Assembly (NCBI RefSeq): GCF_000247695.1
Contig: NW_004624795.1
Coordinates: 11,420,787-11,484,786, forward strand
Direction of reading: 5' to 3'
Source of the DNA: Heterocephalus glaber
Lineage: Eukaryota; Chordata; Mammalia; Rodentia; Bathyergidae
DNA length: 64,000 nucleotides
The notes beneath the pieces are model-generated. The model saw nothing but the letters and a program-made list of their open reading frames with translations. It had not been told where the DNA came from and ran no database searches. Each line of letters starts with the position of its first letter. Position 1 is the first letter of the stretch. Shown piece after piece: positions 25,666-38,045 of the stretch. Both the position numbers and the translations under genes were made by a program.

Positions 25666-26513
25666 TGTATTTGCTCCAAGAAGTGGTGCAGCTGTGATAA
25701 AGGCATTGGCCCCTTAGTTCTGCACAGGAGATTGAGCTCATGACCCCATAAGCAGCCCCTGACCTTAGTCATGTTACTCAGAGTCACCTTGGCCCAGCAG
25801 ATAGAACATAAAGTAAATCTGCATCAAAGCCAATTTTTCTAGATGTTGGGGTAAAACATTTTACCTGAAAATTATTTAGACTTAAGCTGCAAAGGAATAG
25901 TCTGATCCTTTCTTAATCCTTGATGGAAAAAAAATTGTCTTCTGAAACTCAAGGGCATGAATATTCCCAAATGAGATTATTCATAGCAATGCTACGTGAG
26001 CAAATAAGTCCAAGGGCAGAAGGGGTGAATAAATACTTCAGAGAGAGAGATTTTTTTTTTACCTTTTTGAAAAAAACAGAAAAGCTAAGATAACTGTGAA
26101 AAGCTACATAGTGTTCTTCTCTTGAAAATCCAAGTTTTCTGAGTCACTGAGTCTTGTTTCAGCTCCCAGCTCCAGAATAGCCACCTGTTGGAGTGAGCTG
26201 CCAGAGAGCATGGTGTCTCTGGAAAGGGGGATTTTCAAAAATACAAGATCCCATTCTCAGGATTCTAGGTAATTACCAAGCCAAAGATTAACACACTACC
26301 CTCTTGTTTACAACCAAGACATTCTCCAGATTTACCACAGAGCCATATTTCAGATTTAGGAGTTGATTTGGCTTCAGGCATAAATAACAAACCAGACTCA
26401 GTGCCTGGTAGAAGGGTCCAAAATCATTTCTGACGTCATCAAGGACACTAAGCATTCATTTCCAGAGAGGTATCTGAATAGAGCTTCAGAAAGATTCTTA
26501 ATGCTGTTGCTAG

Positions 26514-26553
<40 letters not shown>

Positions 26554-28844
26554 CATACTATCAGAAAAGCCTTCCTAACACAATCAGCAGCATGCACAGG
26601 TCATTGGACATTTTATATCAGACAGAAACATAGAAATGCCTACACATGCAGCTTTCTAGGAAATTCATTTTGTGTGTTTCATTAGTCATGTAAAGCACAT
26701 CATGACAGAAGCCAGATACACCATCTGTGGATATCACAGAGGAGCATAGAACCTTCCTCCCAAGACAGAGCTTCTCCATCCTAAATCTCATGTCTGGTAA
26801 CTACTTTTTCATACCAGCTTAGACAAAAACTTGAGCCTACACTGAACAGCCCTGACTGGATTTAGAGCTTCCTTGCAGGGTCCCCTCACTCATGCCGGGG
26901 GCATATACGGGATTGCACAGGTGTTCTATAGTAAGGGTATGTGGCCACCACCTGTGTGCTTCTATGGTCCCCAGCAGTGGGCTGGCTGTCCCAGAAGAGC
27001 TACAGACACGGATTGCTGGAATAGGATCTTGGTTGCCAAATGACAATTCTTCCCCTGCCTTTTATACAGCAAAAAGCTAACTGGCTGCCTCGCTGTCCTT
27101 CTGCATACCTCTGAGTGACAGTCACTTCCGATTCAGTATTGTGTGCCATGGAGCTTGTTCCCACATGCCACCCCGAATGATTCTCACAGATACAATAGGC
27201 TAAGCACACGGAAGTCATGGCATCCTTTTCCTACACGCACACAAGCTTGAGAAATCAAGCTGTCCCCGGGCTGCAGTCCCGAGAATACACCTAGATTCTG
27301 AGCTGAGCTTTTTCCTCCTCCTCTCCTTATCCCATGCATCATTTGTCTTTTTATTTTGCATTAAAAGTAGCTTAGTGATCATGGACTTCAGCCCTTGCTT
27401 GTAGTGATCCTGTTCGCATTTTACTCTTGACACAGAATAGGAAGGAGGTTCGCTTGCTTTGCGCAGAAGCTGAGCCACAGGAGAAAGCAAAGCCAATGTG
27501 ATTTATTGAATGAAAGCACTGGACAATTATCAACAACTTGTTCCTCTGCTGCCTCGAACAACCTAAGCTGGTAAGTCAAATTTATTGTTGTCTTTCTTCA
27601 TGTGTGGGGCTTTCTTAGTCACTGATTATTTCTTTAATGTGTTTGTGTTGCTACAGTGTAAATACTAAAAAAAATCTGCATCTTCCAAAGTTAGCTGCAG
27701 GCGGTCCACGAAGAATGCAACCAAGCATACACACAGCAGTCTGCAATAGCGCATACACATCCAAGTGGAGGGACAAGGACGGGGGTGGGAGCACCACATT
27801 TCTGGTGTCTGATAATTGGGCAATCTCTTTGCAGCAAGCTTAATGACATTGTTTGCATAACTGAATAGCATTAGCTACAAAAAATAAATTGCTCTTTGGT
27901 TGTACATAAGCATTTTTCCAGTCAGGTTCCTGAGTACCTACAAAATACCTGTTGGTTCAGGTAAAAGATGGGCCTCACTCAACATGCTGATAATCCTGAA
28001 TACAATCTCCGGCATGTTACTATGTCTAGTCCAGTTTGCAGGCTGGGCATGCCGAGTGTAAGCCCAGCAGTCTGTCTGTCCCAGATGAGCATGTCCATTA
28101 ATAACATCATGATCGTAGTGTTAAGGATACCTGCCAGTGGAACATGATGGACATATACTCACTCTCCTTTGACCCACTGGCCCTTTTGGACCTATGCTTC
28201 TTAAGTCTTTTCTTTATTCTATTAATTACATGTGTGGTGGAATGCAATGGATTCAAAGTGGGATACTGTAAGTGTCCTCTCAGTTGTGCTGGTTGTTGGC
28301 CTGGCTAAGGCCTCAGGGAATACCACTGAAAATCAAGGGTGAGTTTGTTTCTGTAATGAGTTCCATAAATTCCCATACTCTTTGACTTCCTCACTTCCTA
28401 AATGAGATGTAAATCAACCTCTGCAGGGGGGAAAAAATAAATGGAGACAGACAATTCTTTTCCCTCCCTGTACCGGTCTCCTTAGTCTTTTGTTTGCCTG
28501 GCTACCATGAAAGTTGATGGCAGCATCAATCCATCTCTGGTGAGCTCAGAGTCCATATAAATGTCATATAGAGTTTAATGTCTTGGGTGCACTGTATCTG
28601 CCATATATCATGGGTCATACAGATGAAGTTGTAGCCTTGGGTGCTGACAGAGATGGATGATGTTAGAACAGTTAGCAGCATGATTCTCTAAATAAAAACT
28701 GAAGTCAGGAAATCTGAGAGATGGGTGAAGTTTTGCCTAGTAGAAAGGATCCTCGTGCCACTTAATCACAAGAGAAGGGTCATTCTCTGGTGTGATTTAC
28801 TTATTTTACTAATGATGCCATTCTAAAGGGAAGGAGACAAAATT
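25666..28844. other. Mostly unannotated stretch
   Basis: Only a (TG)n at 26516-26550 is clear. An isolated strong donor-like CTG|GTAAGT is at 27571, with no convincing coding exon before it. Confidence 0.45.
26516..26550. repeat. (GT)n microsatellite
   Basis: About 17 GT units. Confidence 0.98.
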
Positions 28845-28975
28845 GCCTACTGGTTAGAGGACTGCTGAGATGTCTGGATAGTAAGATCAATTTTGCTGGT
28901 TCTCACACTAAGTTTGTGTCTTTGGAAAATTCCTTTAGCCTCTCTGAGTCTCCATTTGCTATCCTCCATTCCTTC
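28845..28975 (+). mobile_element. MIR fragment
   Basis: TGCCTACTGGTTAGAGGACT and CCTTTAGCCTCTCTGAGTCT fit MIR. Confidence 0.6.
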
Positions 28976-30284
28976 CATTCCACATTGTTTCAATGAACAC
29001 GTGATAAATTCAATTAAAATATGTGTTCATGAGGTACTAGTTTAAGATCTTCAGTTACAGGGTGATTTAGGTAATCAGGATCATTGTCCACACTCCTTAA
29101 TCCAGAAACTGGCAGAGGAGAGTATATGTGGGGATGAAGGGCTATATGTTCCTTCTCTCAACTAAGGATCAAGAGTACTCGAAAGCACGATCAAACTTCA
29201 GAATTAAAGGGCAAACGGATGAAGAGTGGCATTTTAAAAAATCAAATTCACATAAATAGACTATGAAACAATCAGGACCTTTTTCAGTATTGATCAGTAG
29301 TAACTGGATTTCTATGCTTATAATTCCAAGATCCTAAAGATTTTCAATATTTTGAAATAAACATACAAGTATTTAGGGGTGCAGTTCAGGTATGGATAGA
29401 TTGCATGTATAGAACTTAGAACAACTTTCAGTTGCTCAAATTACCCCCACATCCCTACACATGGAATTAGTAGCTAGCTGTAAATGTGCTAGGACTTGAG
29501 AAGTTCTGGAATGTTTATTTGCCAAAAAAAAAAAAAATTAGCCCCTCTATGGGGTTACGGTACCTGAAATTCTTTCATTAATGATGCAGTTAGATTTTGC
29601 TGTCTTTTGTAGTGCACAAACATTCTTAGAAGAAATAACAAAATTAAGTCATATCATAAATGCATATATTAAAATTTTCTACCTCAAGAGTACTCCAAAG
29701 AATGTTAAATTATTAGGTTAATTATTCTGCTTTCTACTTTCACGCTACCTCTCTCCAAGAATTTCCTTTATAATTATTGTTTCACTCTTGATAGGAAAAG
29801 TAAGCACTCTTTAGGGCAAGTTATTTCCTTCTTTTTTTATGGAATGCTTGTATTAGACAATACCACCTTGATGTTTTATAGTTCCTTGAGAGTCACATGT
29901 GAAATACCAAACTCACTATGCTTTCGCCTTTGAAATTCATGTTTTTTATATCCCTCTTTGATTTGTTTTGTTTAAAATTATTAGTTGATCCATGATGCAT
30001 CCAGTGGACCAGCAAGGCTCACAGAATTTATCTTCAGGTTTGCCAGTTCCTTTAGCCCCTCTGTCCAATCACTAACACAGTGTGGCCCATTTTACTTCCT
30101 TTGTCTTTTCAATCCATCCAGCTCTCTCCATCCCTGTTGTCAAAGCTGTAGTTGAAGTTTCCAGTTCTCACGGTTTTTGTTTCTTTAAGAGATTCATACT
30201 TATTTATCCCTATCACTATTCCCACACCCCTTCCCCTTCAAACAGTCCTCTCACTAGTGCAAAATTTCAGATCTCAGCTTTTTA
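28976..30284. other. Unannotated AT-rich stretch
   Basis: A-run at about 29524-29536; no exon or repeat recognised. Confidence 0.5.
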
Positions 30285-30420
30285 AAAATATCTTTTATTT
30301 TTACCTGACACATAATAATTGTACATATTTACAAGGTACAGTGAGACGCTGCAATAATACATGTACAATGATCAGATCAAGGTAACTGGTACATCACTTA
30401 AGCTCTCCAGCGCTCCTTGT
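30285..30420 (-). mobile_element. L1 3' end fragment
   Basis: CTTTTATTTTTACCTGACAC, ATAATTGTACATATTTACAA, GGTACAGTGAGACG and ATCAAGGTAACTGGTACATC are the antisense L1 3' UTR. Confidence 0.8.
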
Positions 30421-30429
30421 GCACAGGTT

Positions 30430-30790
30430 AAAGTCTACGCTTCCTTATCATGTCTGTGATGCTCCAGGTGATTTGACCCTCCTGCCTCTCCAGGTGTCTT
30501 CCCCAAAGTCATACCATGGTTGATGAAATGTACCACTGTGCATGTCACAGCCCAGAGAATTCCCATTCTTCCTGCCTCCAGCACTGATCTACCAGCCATC
30601 CCATGACCTTCCCCATCTCTGTAGCCTAACCTGAGCTGTTATGTCTGGAATGATCTTTTCCATCTTTGCTGGTTAATTCGTCATTCACCACCCCAAATCT
30701 GTTCTCTGGGCTGTTTCTCACCACCTTTCCTGTGAAGCCCTCCCATCTCCCACTAGGTTAACCACTCACCCTTCTGTGCTACTTTTAAGT
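30430..30790 (+). mobile_element. L2 body fragment
   Basis: CTCCAGGTGATTTGACCC, TGTCTGGAATGATCTTTTCC, CATCTTTGCTGG and CTGTGAAGCCCTCCCATCTC show the L2 pattern. Confidence 0.6.
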
Positions 30791-30957
30791 CTTAGGCTTT
30801 TTGAGAGAAATGTTTAAGTCAAAAAATAGATATAGACCCATATTGCCTGTGAGTCCAAGATCTGTGTGCCTCAATTTCTTACTATATAAAATGGAGATAC
30901 TAGTCCTTCCTTCAAAATGCTAGTATAGGATATAAAAAGTTGATCATATAAAGGCAT

Positions 30958-31307
30958 TGCAGGGGACTAAATGCTTATGCCCCGCCCCTGTTCATATGTT
31001 GAAAGCCTAACTCTTAGCTGGATGGTTTTAGGAAGTGAGGCCTTTGGGAAGTAACAAGTTCCTGAGGGCAGGGCCCTCCTGCAGGAATTAGTGCTCTCAT
31101 AAAAGAGACCCCAGGGAGCTAGCCAGCCTCTTCCACTGTGTGAGGTCACAGCAAGAAGACTCAATGAACCAAAAAGCAGTCTTCAGCAGACACTGACTCT
31201 ACAGGCGCCTTGATCCTGGGCTTGCTAGCTTCCGGAACTGTGTGATATAAATTCCTGTTGTTCATAAGTTACCCAGTTTATTATAGAAACCTATACAGAC
31301 TAAAAGA
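30958..31307 (+). mobile_element. Solo MaLR (MLT1-like) LTR with 5-bp TSD
   Basis: GGACTAAATGCTTATGCCCC, TCATATGTTGAAAGCC, GGGCCCTCCTGCAGGAATTA, TCATAAAAGAGACCCCAGGG and AACTGTGTGATATAAATTCC run the length of an MLT1-type LTR. GGCAT flanks it at 30953-30957 and 31308-31312. It is a solo LTR left by recombination, with no viral genes. Confidence 0.88.
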
Positions 31308-31738
31308 GGCATTATTTTAAATATTGTCTGGCTCACAGAAAGTGGTGGAGGAGTGTATACGATCATTATTATTTCATGATTTCACACACTACACCATTTC
31401 ATAGTTATATATTTTTATTACTGCCTTCCTTTCTAACTTTGAGCTCTTTGGGGACAGGTAGGGTGACCCATTCATTTTAATTTCTCTAGAATCTTCCCAG
31501 TTTTAGCACTGAAAATCTTGCATCTTAGGAACCCTCTCAAACTCAGGCAAACCAAGACAGTTGCTTTCTCTATGTGAGCCACTTACCTTGCTCTGTCGTG
31601 GGTTCCCAGGATCTACTACAGATTACACAGGTTACTGAGGAGATCACTGATAAGCATTTGTTCACCTACAGAACTGATATTATCTTTTCACCTTCTTCCC
31701 CATAAGTGTGTGCTTAAAACTTCAAAAAATCCGTCCTC

Positions 31739-31826
31739 TGGGCTGGGGATTTAGCTCAGTGGTGCCGTGCCTGCCTCACAAGAGCAAGGCCCTGAGTTCA
31801 ATCTCTGGTACCAAAAAATAAAAAAG
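31739..31826 (+). mobile_element. ID-like SINE
   Basis: GGCTGGGGATTTAGCTCAGT, GAGTTCAATCTCTGGTACC and an A-rich tail. Confidence 0.92.
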
Positions 31827-31888
31827 ACCTCTATCTTCTTCCTAGTATGGAGTCACATCTGACATTTTGAAACTTAGTAATGGGAAAA

Positions 31889-31967
31889 AATATATATATT
31901 TATATTTTATATATATATATATATTTATATTTTATATATATATATATATTCTTTCTTTCTTTCCTTT
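31889..31967. repeat. (TA)n-rich repeat with duplicated unit, then (CTTT)n
   Basis: The unit TTTATATTTTATATATATAT occurs twice in tandem (31909 and 31924 areas), followed by CTTTCTTTCTTT. Confidence 0.9.
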
Positions 31968-32465
31968 TAAAGGGCACAGGAGCTAGAAAGGCTACTTCCA
32001 CTCTGTTGTATGTCATCATTATAATAGAACTGGCCACTCTTTAACAATCAAAGGCACACTTGTCATGTTACCATCAGGTAGAGAATGGAAGGGGTCAAAC
32101 TTTCTTTTCTTTCTAGTGACAGGCAGGTGAAGCCTGAAGTTCCACTAGTTTGCATCCCAGCCTAAGAACAATATTGTCCCAGTCAGAAATGTTCCCTTCA
32201 CTCAGTGTATGTGTCTACCCAGCTGTCAAGAATGGCTAGAAGTCCCATTTCTAACAGGTTATGTCTTAACAACTGCTTCTCATCCAAACTGGCTCACTTC
32301 TTTTTACACAGTGTGAATATACTGAGAAATTCCCACAACCAAGATCTGATGAAACTCAGGCTCTGAAAGTGCCAGAGTTCATAATGAGGACAAGAAGTCT
32401 TGTCTTCAGAATCGAGATCTAGGAAGAAGCTAACAGGCAGCCAGGTCAAGCTATCTTAGGAAAAA
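31968..32465. other. Unannotated stretch
   Basis: Nothing recognised. Confidence 0.5.
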
Positions 32466-32650
32466 TAATAGCAGAAATAAGGGAATGGGTTTTGGAGTCA
32501 GAGTTCAAATCTTGCTGCTCTTTTTTCTAGTTGTAAGGTCATAGACAAGTTATCTAACCTCTCTGGTTAGCCTGTTTGCTTGTTTATAAAATGAGGATAT
32601 GGTAATAGTACTTACTTCTTCATAGGGGTGTTATTACATTTTATTTTAGC
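32466..32650 (+). mobile_element. MIR SINE
   Basis: GGTTTTGGAGTCAGAGTTCA, AGTTATCTAACCTCTCTGG and TTATAAAATGAGGATATGG match MIR. Confidence 0.88.
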
Positions 32651-32801
32651 CTGTGGAAGAAAAGCTTGGTTGTGATAGGTCTATTGTCAATCACAGATGG
32701 CTCTGGTAAACCTCAGAGCACAAAAGACGAAGTGTAAAGGGAAAGGAGTCAAGGAATGAGGAAAGACAAATGAAAGTAGGTTTAACTGAAATACCAATAG
32801 C

Positions 32802-32803
<2 letters not shown>

Positions 32804-32840
<37 letters not shown>
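32804..32840. repeat. (CA)n microsatellite
   Basis: About 18 CA units. Confidence 0.98.
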
Positions 32841-32843
<3 letters not shown>

Positions 32844-33262
32844 CAAATAACCCACCGCATTTTATTGTTTGCTTATATGTGATGGCTTCCAGAAAGCCCT
32901 CAGGACAGTCTGCAGGGGAGAAATAGAGAAGAAATTATTTGTTGATTTCTGCCAGTTTCCTGTCTCTCACTGGTCCAGTTTTTCCCATTTTCAGATAGTG
33001 TCATCCAGTCTCTCAGGGTTACCACAAGTAGAGCTCAACCCTAGATGGGTCTCAGTGGGTCAGGGCTGCTGCAGCTACTGTCACAGCAAGGAGGCAGTGC
33101 TGTGGAGAGGCAGGACGGTGGAGGAAGCCCTGGCTCTCTCTCTAAGCAAGCAGCCAAGTCCAGAAAGCAGATGGTTGTGAAGAAAATCTGAGGGGCACCA
33201 CTCTCCGCTGGCTTCTCTGGTCATTGTGGATCTGGTTTTTCCAGACTGTTACCACTCTTTTT

Positions 33263-33366
33263 ATTTTATTTTATTTTTGGGGGGTGGGGGGGTACTGGGG
33301 ATAGAACTTGGGACCTTCCACTTGCGAGGCAGGTGGCGGAACCACTGAGCTAAATCCCTGGCCCAT
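33263..33366 (-). mobile_element. ID-like SINE with 10-bp TSD
   Basis: G/T-rich start, GGTACTGGGGATAGAACTTG, GGCAGGTGGCGGAACCACTG and AGCTAAATCCCTGGCCC. CACTCTTTTT flanks both ends (33253-33262, 33367-33376). Confidence 0.93.
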
Positions 33367-33469
33367 CACTCTTTTTTTATAACTCGGCTCTTCATGTATT
33401 CACATATCCTCACAAGTCTGCAAAGTATAGAGAGATCTGGCTACAATATTTCAAAGAGTAGACATTTTT

Positions 33470-33615
33470 TATAAGCCAAATTTACCAATTATTTTATGAT
33501 TTGCACTCTTTGTGTCTCTTCTAAGAATTCTCTTATAGTTTCTCTTGTATTTTCTTCTAGAACTTTTAGAGTTTTAGCTTTTAAATGTAAGTAGTTTTAG
33601 CTTTTGCATGGTGCT
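33470..33615 (-). mobile_element. L1 fragment, antisense
   Basis: TTTTCTTCTAGAACTTTTAG, AGTTTTAGCTTTTAAATG resemble antisense L1 ORF2; partial and diverged. Confidence 0.5.
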
Positions 33616-33734
33616 ATACTCATGTTGCAGAGACCCGTCTGTGCTCAAGTCCCCTAAGCCTATCTGAAGGAGGAAAAAAATGTACCTTTTTTCTTCAAGC
33701 GAATCCATGGGTTTAAATTTTTCTCATTAAAATA

Positions 33735-34165
33735 ATAGGTAACAAACTGAAAAACAGTGGTATAGACACAATAAAATATTACTCAACAATAAAAGTAAAG
33801 AACTATTGATGCACACAATATGTATAAGTCTCAAAATAATCTGAGTTTAAAAGACTGGATAAAAAGGGATACATTCTGATAATTCTATTTATATCAAATT
33901 TTAGAAAATGGAATCCAATCTGTAGTATCAGAAAGCAGATCAGTAACTCCCTGGGAACTGATGAGTAGAAAAAGGAGTTCGTTTAAGGAAGGGAAGAAAG
34001 GTTACAAAGAGATATAAGGAAATTTTTGAGAATGATAAATATGTTCATCATTGTGATTGTGGCAGTGGTTTCATGGGTGAACAGTTATGTTAAAGCTTAT
34101 CAAACTGTACCTGTAAAAGCATGCAGGTTATTACATGTCAATCATACCTCAAAAGAGCTGCTATG
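33735..34165 (+). mobile_element. L1M 3' end
   Basis: AATATTACTCAACAATAAAA, TTCTATTTATATCAAATTTT, CAGAAAGCAGATCAGTAACT and TTGTGGCAGTGGTTTCATGG, ending ATCATACCTCAAAAGAGCTG. Confidence 0.85.
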
Positions 34166-34167
34166 AA

Positions 34168-34425
34168 ATAATAGCTGATATTTATCAAGCACCTATTTTT
34201 AGGCACTCGGCTGAACCATTTACATGTATTCTCTCATTTAAAATTCTGATGTTGCTTTTAGATTATTACATGACTTAGTATTAAGTTGAGGAATAATGTT
34301 ATTGATAAGGAAAGTGAAGCCCAGGGAAAGAAAATAACTTGCTCAAGGTCATATAGTTAGTAAGTACAAAAGACATGACCTAAGTTAGATCAGCTTTACA
34401 TCAAAGTCCCAAATTTTAATTCTGT
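34168..34425 (-). mobile_element. MIR SINE
   Basis: TATTTATCAAGCACCTATTT, GGCACTCGGCTGAACC, CTTGCTCAAGGTCATATAGT: antisense MIR. Confidence 0.82.
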
Positions 34426-34578
34426 GCTTAAAACTACCATGATTATCTTGGGGTTAAAGAAGGAATAAAGTATAAAGACAGGCCTTAACCTGCTCAGATT
34501 TTCAATTAAATTCTCTAACAAGAAATGCTATCAAAGGAGTGATATCCCAGACTTAATACAACAAAAATAGTTTCCCTG

Positions 34579-34663
34579 GGCTGGGAATTTAGCTCAGTGG
34601 TTCTGCCACCTGCCTCGCAAGCGCAAGGTCCCAAGTTCGATCCCTGGTACCAAAAAAAAAAAA
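34579..34663 (+). mobile_element. ID-like SINE with perfect 10-bp TSD
   Basis: GGCTGGGAATTTAGCTCAGT, GCCTCGCAAGCGCAAGGTCC, AAGTTCGATCCCTGGTACC, poly(A). AGTTTCCCTG lies at 34569-34578 and 34664-34673. Confidence 0.96.
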
Positions 34664-34986
34664 AGTTTCCCTGTCCAGTCTCCTCCCAAGACTTTATTTT
34701 ACTGACTGAGTATCTCATTCCAATTTTGAGTCTATTTTTTCCTGTTCAACTCAGTGGTACAAAGAATAGTGTTGTTATCATTTTCAATATTTTCTTGTAA
34801 ATGTTACAAGATTACATGGTGTATCAACCAGGATCCTAGAAAGAAGTATACAACACATTCAAGCAGGGTAACAGAGGAGAAGTTAATAATGGAAACATTT
34901 ACAAAGGAGTGGATAGGTTAAGAAAATCCAGTGGAGACTAGTAAAGCCTGAAGGGACAAAAGGAAGTAGAAATTTCTGTAATGCAG

Positions 34987-35016
34987 GCAAAAAAAAACAA
35001 AAAAACAAAAAAACAG
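34987..35016. repeat. (CAAAAAA)n A-rich repeat
   Basis: A-runs separated by single C. Confidence 0.85.
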
Positions 35017-35084
35017 CTACATGAAAACGGATATTACCCGACAGAAGTGCCAACACTTTACACTCCATCTTCCGATGGTGCCTC

Positions 35085-36830
35085 CCATTGACTATATAAC
35101 AATATGTCCATGAACAAGGAATATATATCTATTTGTTTAGATTTTCTTTGACTTGTTTCCATAATTGTTTTGTAGTTTTCGGAAAATTGTTTTTTTTATG
35201 TTATTAAATGTATTCCTGAGTATTTTATTCTTGGATGCTGTTATAAATGAGGTTGGTCCCTTAGGTCCACTTTCTTTTAATTCAGAAAGTAGGAAAAAAA
35301 CAAAAGGTACATTTATATTACTTTATATTGTGTTTTATATTAGCCTATGCCATTTCCTTTCCAATGCTCTTTTTTTCTCTCCATGTGGATTTGAGTTACT
35401 GCCTACTGTTCTTTCATTTTAGTCTGAATGAGTCCCTTAGCATTTGTTGTAGGTAAAGTCTAATAACAAATTCCCCATTTTTATCTGTCTGGCAATATCT
35501 TAATTTCCCCTTCAACTGAAGTGAAGTTTTTTGGGGTAGAGAAAATTTATTTGACAGTTCATTTCTTTTATCACTTTGAATATGTCATCTCAATTCCTTC
35601 TGACCTGTATGGTTTCTGGTGCAAGATTAACGGCTAATCTTTTCTGAGAATCTTTTGTAGACACTAAGTCATTTCTTTCATGCTGTTTACAAGATTCTTT
35701 GTCTTTGGCTTTTGACAATTTGATTATGATTCATCTAGGTGTGTATCTCTTTGCATTTATCTTACTTAGTTTACACTATGAGTTGTGGATGTGTCGATGA
35801 ATGTTTTTCATCAAATTTGGAAAGATTTTTCTATTATTTCCTCAAATATCTTTTATGTACCCTGTCTTCCTGTGGGACTCCTATTGTGCTTATATTGGTA
35901 CTCTTGACAGTGTCCCACAGATCTCTGAGACTTCATTTTTCTTCATTTATTTCTTTCTTCTCAGACTAGCTAATCTCAATTCATTCATCTTCAAGTTTGC
36001 TGATTCCTCTGTGGCTCAAATCAGCTGTTGAACTCCTGTAGTGAATTTTTAATGTCAACTATTGTGACTTTCAACTCCAGAATTTATATTTAGTTGTTTT
36101 ATAATTTCTATCTCTTTACTGAAATGTTTAATATGGTGAGATATCATTCTCATAATTAATTCCTTTTAGTTCTTTAAATAAAACTTGAAATAGTTAAAGT
36201 CTTTTGCAATAAGTTTAACATTTGGACTTTTTCAGGGGTAATTTCTATTGGCTGTTATATTTTCTGTGTATGGAGCATAATTTTTTGCTTCTTTATATGT
36301 CTCATAATTTTCTGTTGAAAGCTAAGCAATTTAATAACATAACGTGGTAACTCTGAAAATCAGATTACCTTTCCTCCCCGGTGTTGTTGGGTTGCCTAAT
36401 GATTTTTCAGAACTAGATCTGTAAAGTCTGTATTTTTTTCTTATATGTGGCCACTGAAGTGTCTGCTTGGTTATCTTAGTGTTCAGAGAGTGATGAACAT
36501 AGATTTCCTTACATACCTAGACTCTCCCATATGCAGAGGTTGTCTGTGTGTTAGGACAAGCTTTTAACACTTGGCCAGGAGATTGACACCTCTGCCTTAG
36601 TCTTCACTTCCTGCTTGCACAGAGCCTTAAATACAGACAGGGATGAGAGCTTAGGACTTTCTCAGAGGTGTTTTTTTTTTTTCCTATATTCTTAGCCCTA
36701 GGCATGGATGTGATCTGCTATAGTCCCAGGAACATGTCAGAGTTCTTCAAAACCCTCTATGAACATCTTATTCCCCAGCTTTTGAAAAATTTTAAACAAT
36801 TTGTGATGGATTTTTTTTGACAATCACCCA
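35085..36830 (-). mobile_element. Old L1 (L1M), antisense, about 1.7 kb
   Basis: TATTCCTGAGTATTTTATTC, GGCAATATCTTAATTTCCCC, TTTCTTCTCAGACTAGCTAA, TTCAAGTTTGCTGATTCCTC and GTAACTCTGAAAATCAGATT are antisense L1M landmarks. It is not collinear with full L1 and looks internally deleted. The small membrane-like frames in it are chance translations of T-rich antisense L1. Confidence 0.8.
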
Positions 36831-36930
36831 GAAGTAATTTGTCCTTAGTGGATTCCAGGTCAGATAAGATAAGTATAATCCTTTTCAGTGGGGTCTGTCA
36901 GGAAACCAGCAGACAAGTCAAATCATGACA

Positions 36931-37655
36931 GTTCCCTAGAAATGGAGTTTTAAAGGAGTTCCAATCTTATTCTTCCCCTTCCCATAGCTGGAAGGCTATA
37001 GTTCTAAACATGAATGTGGACTGTTTATTTTTAAGGCTATCACAGGACTGCAGAAGATGGGGAATAGGGCAAAATAAAATGCCACAAAACCTGCCATTCT
37101 TCCTTAATGCAGCCCTTTTCTGCAACAAACACTTCTTTGATTGCTCCAAACCTTTGTTTCATGTTAAAGATTCTGAATGTGTTAATTCAGATAACTTTTG
37201 CTAGTTTTCTCATTGGTGTTATGGAGGAAGGATTTTGGAATGTCTTTTCTTTGCCCTTACCACTGATGTCCTATTCTTTTATTTTTAATGTTTATGTGAA
37301 ATTTTTATTTAGGTGTACCACGCGTAAATGACTTTCTAAATGTCCCAATTGAAGAACCTTTGTCTTTTATTAGGAAAAGTAAATTTTTTAGTATATTTTG
37401 TTCACAAATATATTCAATCTTCACCCTCCTTTATTTTAAATTCTTCTTTTTTAATTTTTTAATTATTTTTAAGTTTATCTATGTTCCACACTGCCCTCTA
37501 GTAATCTGAAGTTCTACTTCCTATTTTACTACAAGTTACTGTAAATATACATACCAAAATATTTAAGATTGCATTTTTCTATCAAAATAAAAACTAAATA
37601 GTATAAAAGGTACATAAGATCAGATTTCAAGACAATATTTAAAACAAGTAAGAAA
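36931..37655. other. Unannotated AT-rich stretch
   Basis: Possible further L1 trace at about 37200-37320; nothing firm. Confidence 0.4.
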
Positions 37656-37741
37656 GGGCCGGGGATTTAGCTCAGTGGTTCCGGCCGGCTGCCTTGCAAG
37701 TGCAAGGTCCAGAGTTCAATCCACGGTACCAAAAAAAAATG
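37656..37741 (+). mobile_element. ID-like SINE with perfect 17-bp TSD
   Basis: GGCCGGGGATTTAGCTCAGT, CCTTGCAAGTGCAAGGTCC, GTTCAATCCACGGTACC, A9. TTAAAACAAGTAAGAAA flanks it at 37639-37655 and 37742-37758, so this is a comparatively recent insertion. Confidence 0.97.
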
Positions 37742-37809
37742 TTAAAACAAGTAAGAAAACTGAATCTTTACAATACACTTTTGTGGCTCTACTTTGGAAA
37801 GACTTCGTG

Positions 37810-38045
37810 CTTCCAATAATTGCTGCTATTTAGTGAATGACTACAATGCACCAAACAGGTAGTAAATTTCACTTGTTGATTAATCTTCACAAGTCTGCAC
37901 AAATATATTGTTATTGCCTATTTATATATGATTAAATAAACACAGAGAATTTAAATAAAGTGCACAAAATCACATAAATTATAGATAAAAACATCAAGAT
38001 TCAAGTTTGGATCCACCTAAACCCACAGCCAAAACTACAATGATT
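37810..38045 (-). mobile_element. MIR SINE
   Basis: TTTAGTGAATGACTACAATG, GATTAATCTTCACAAGTCTG and ATCAAGATTCAAGTTTGGAT fit antisense MIR, diverged. Confidence 0.65.

Noticed and set aside
27487..27576. Possible cryptic or upstream exon ending CTG|GTAAGT at 27571
   Set aside because: The donor is strong, but there is no matching acceptor with a coding frame, no recognisable protein, and such donors arise by chance every few kb.
35165..36031. Several membrane-like small frames
   Set aside because: T-rich antisense L1 sequence translates to Phe/Leu-rich peptides; an artefact of the repeat.
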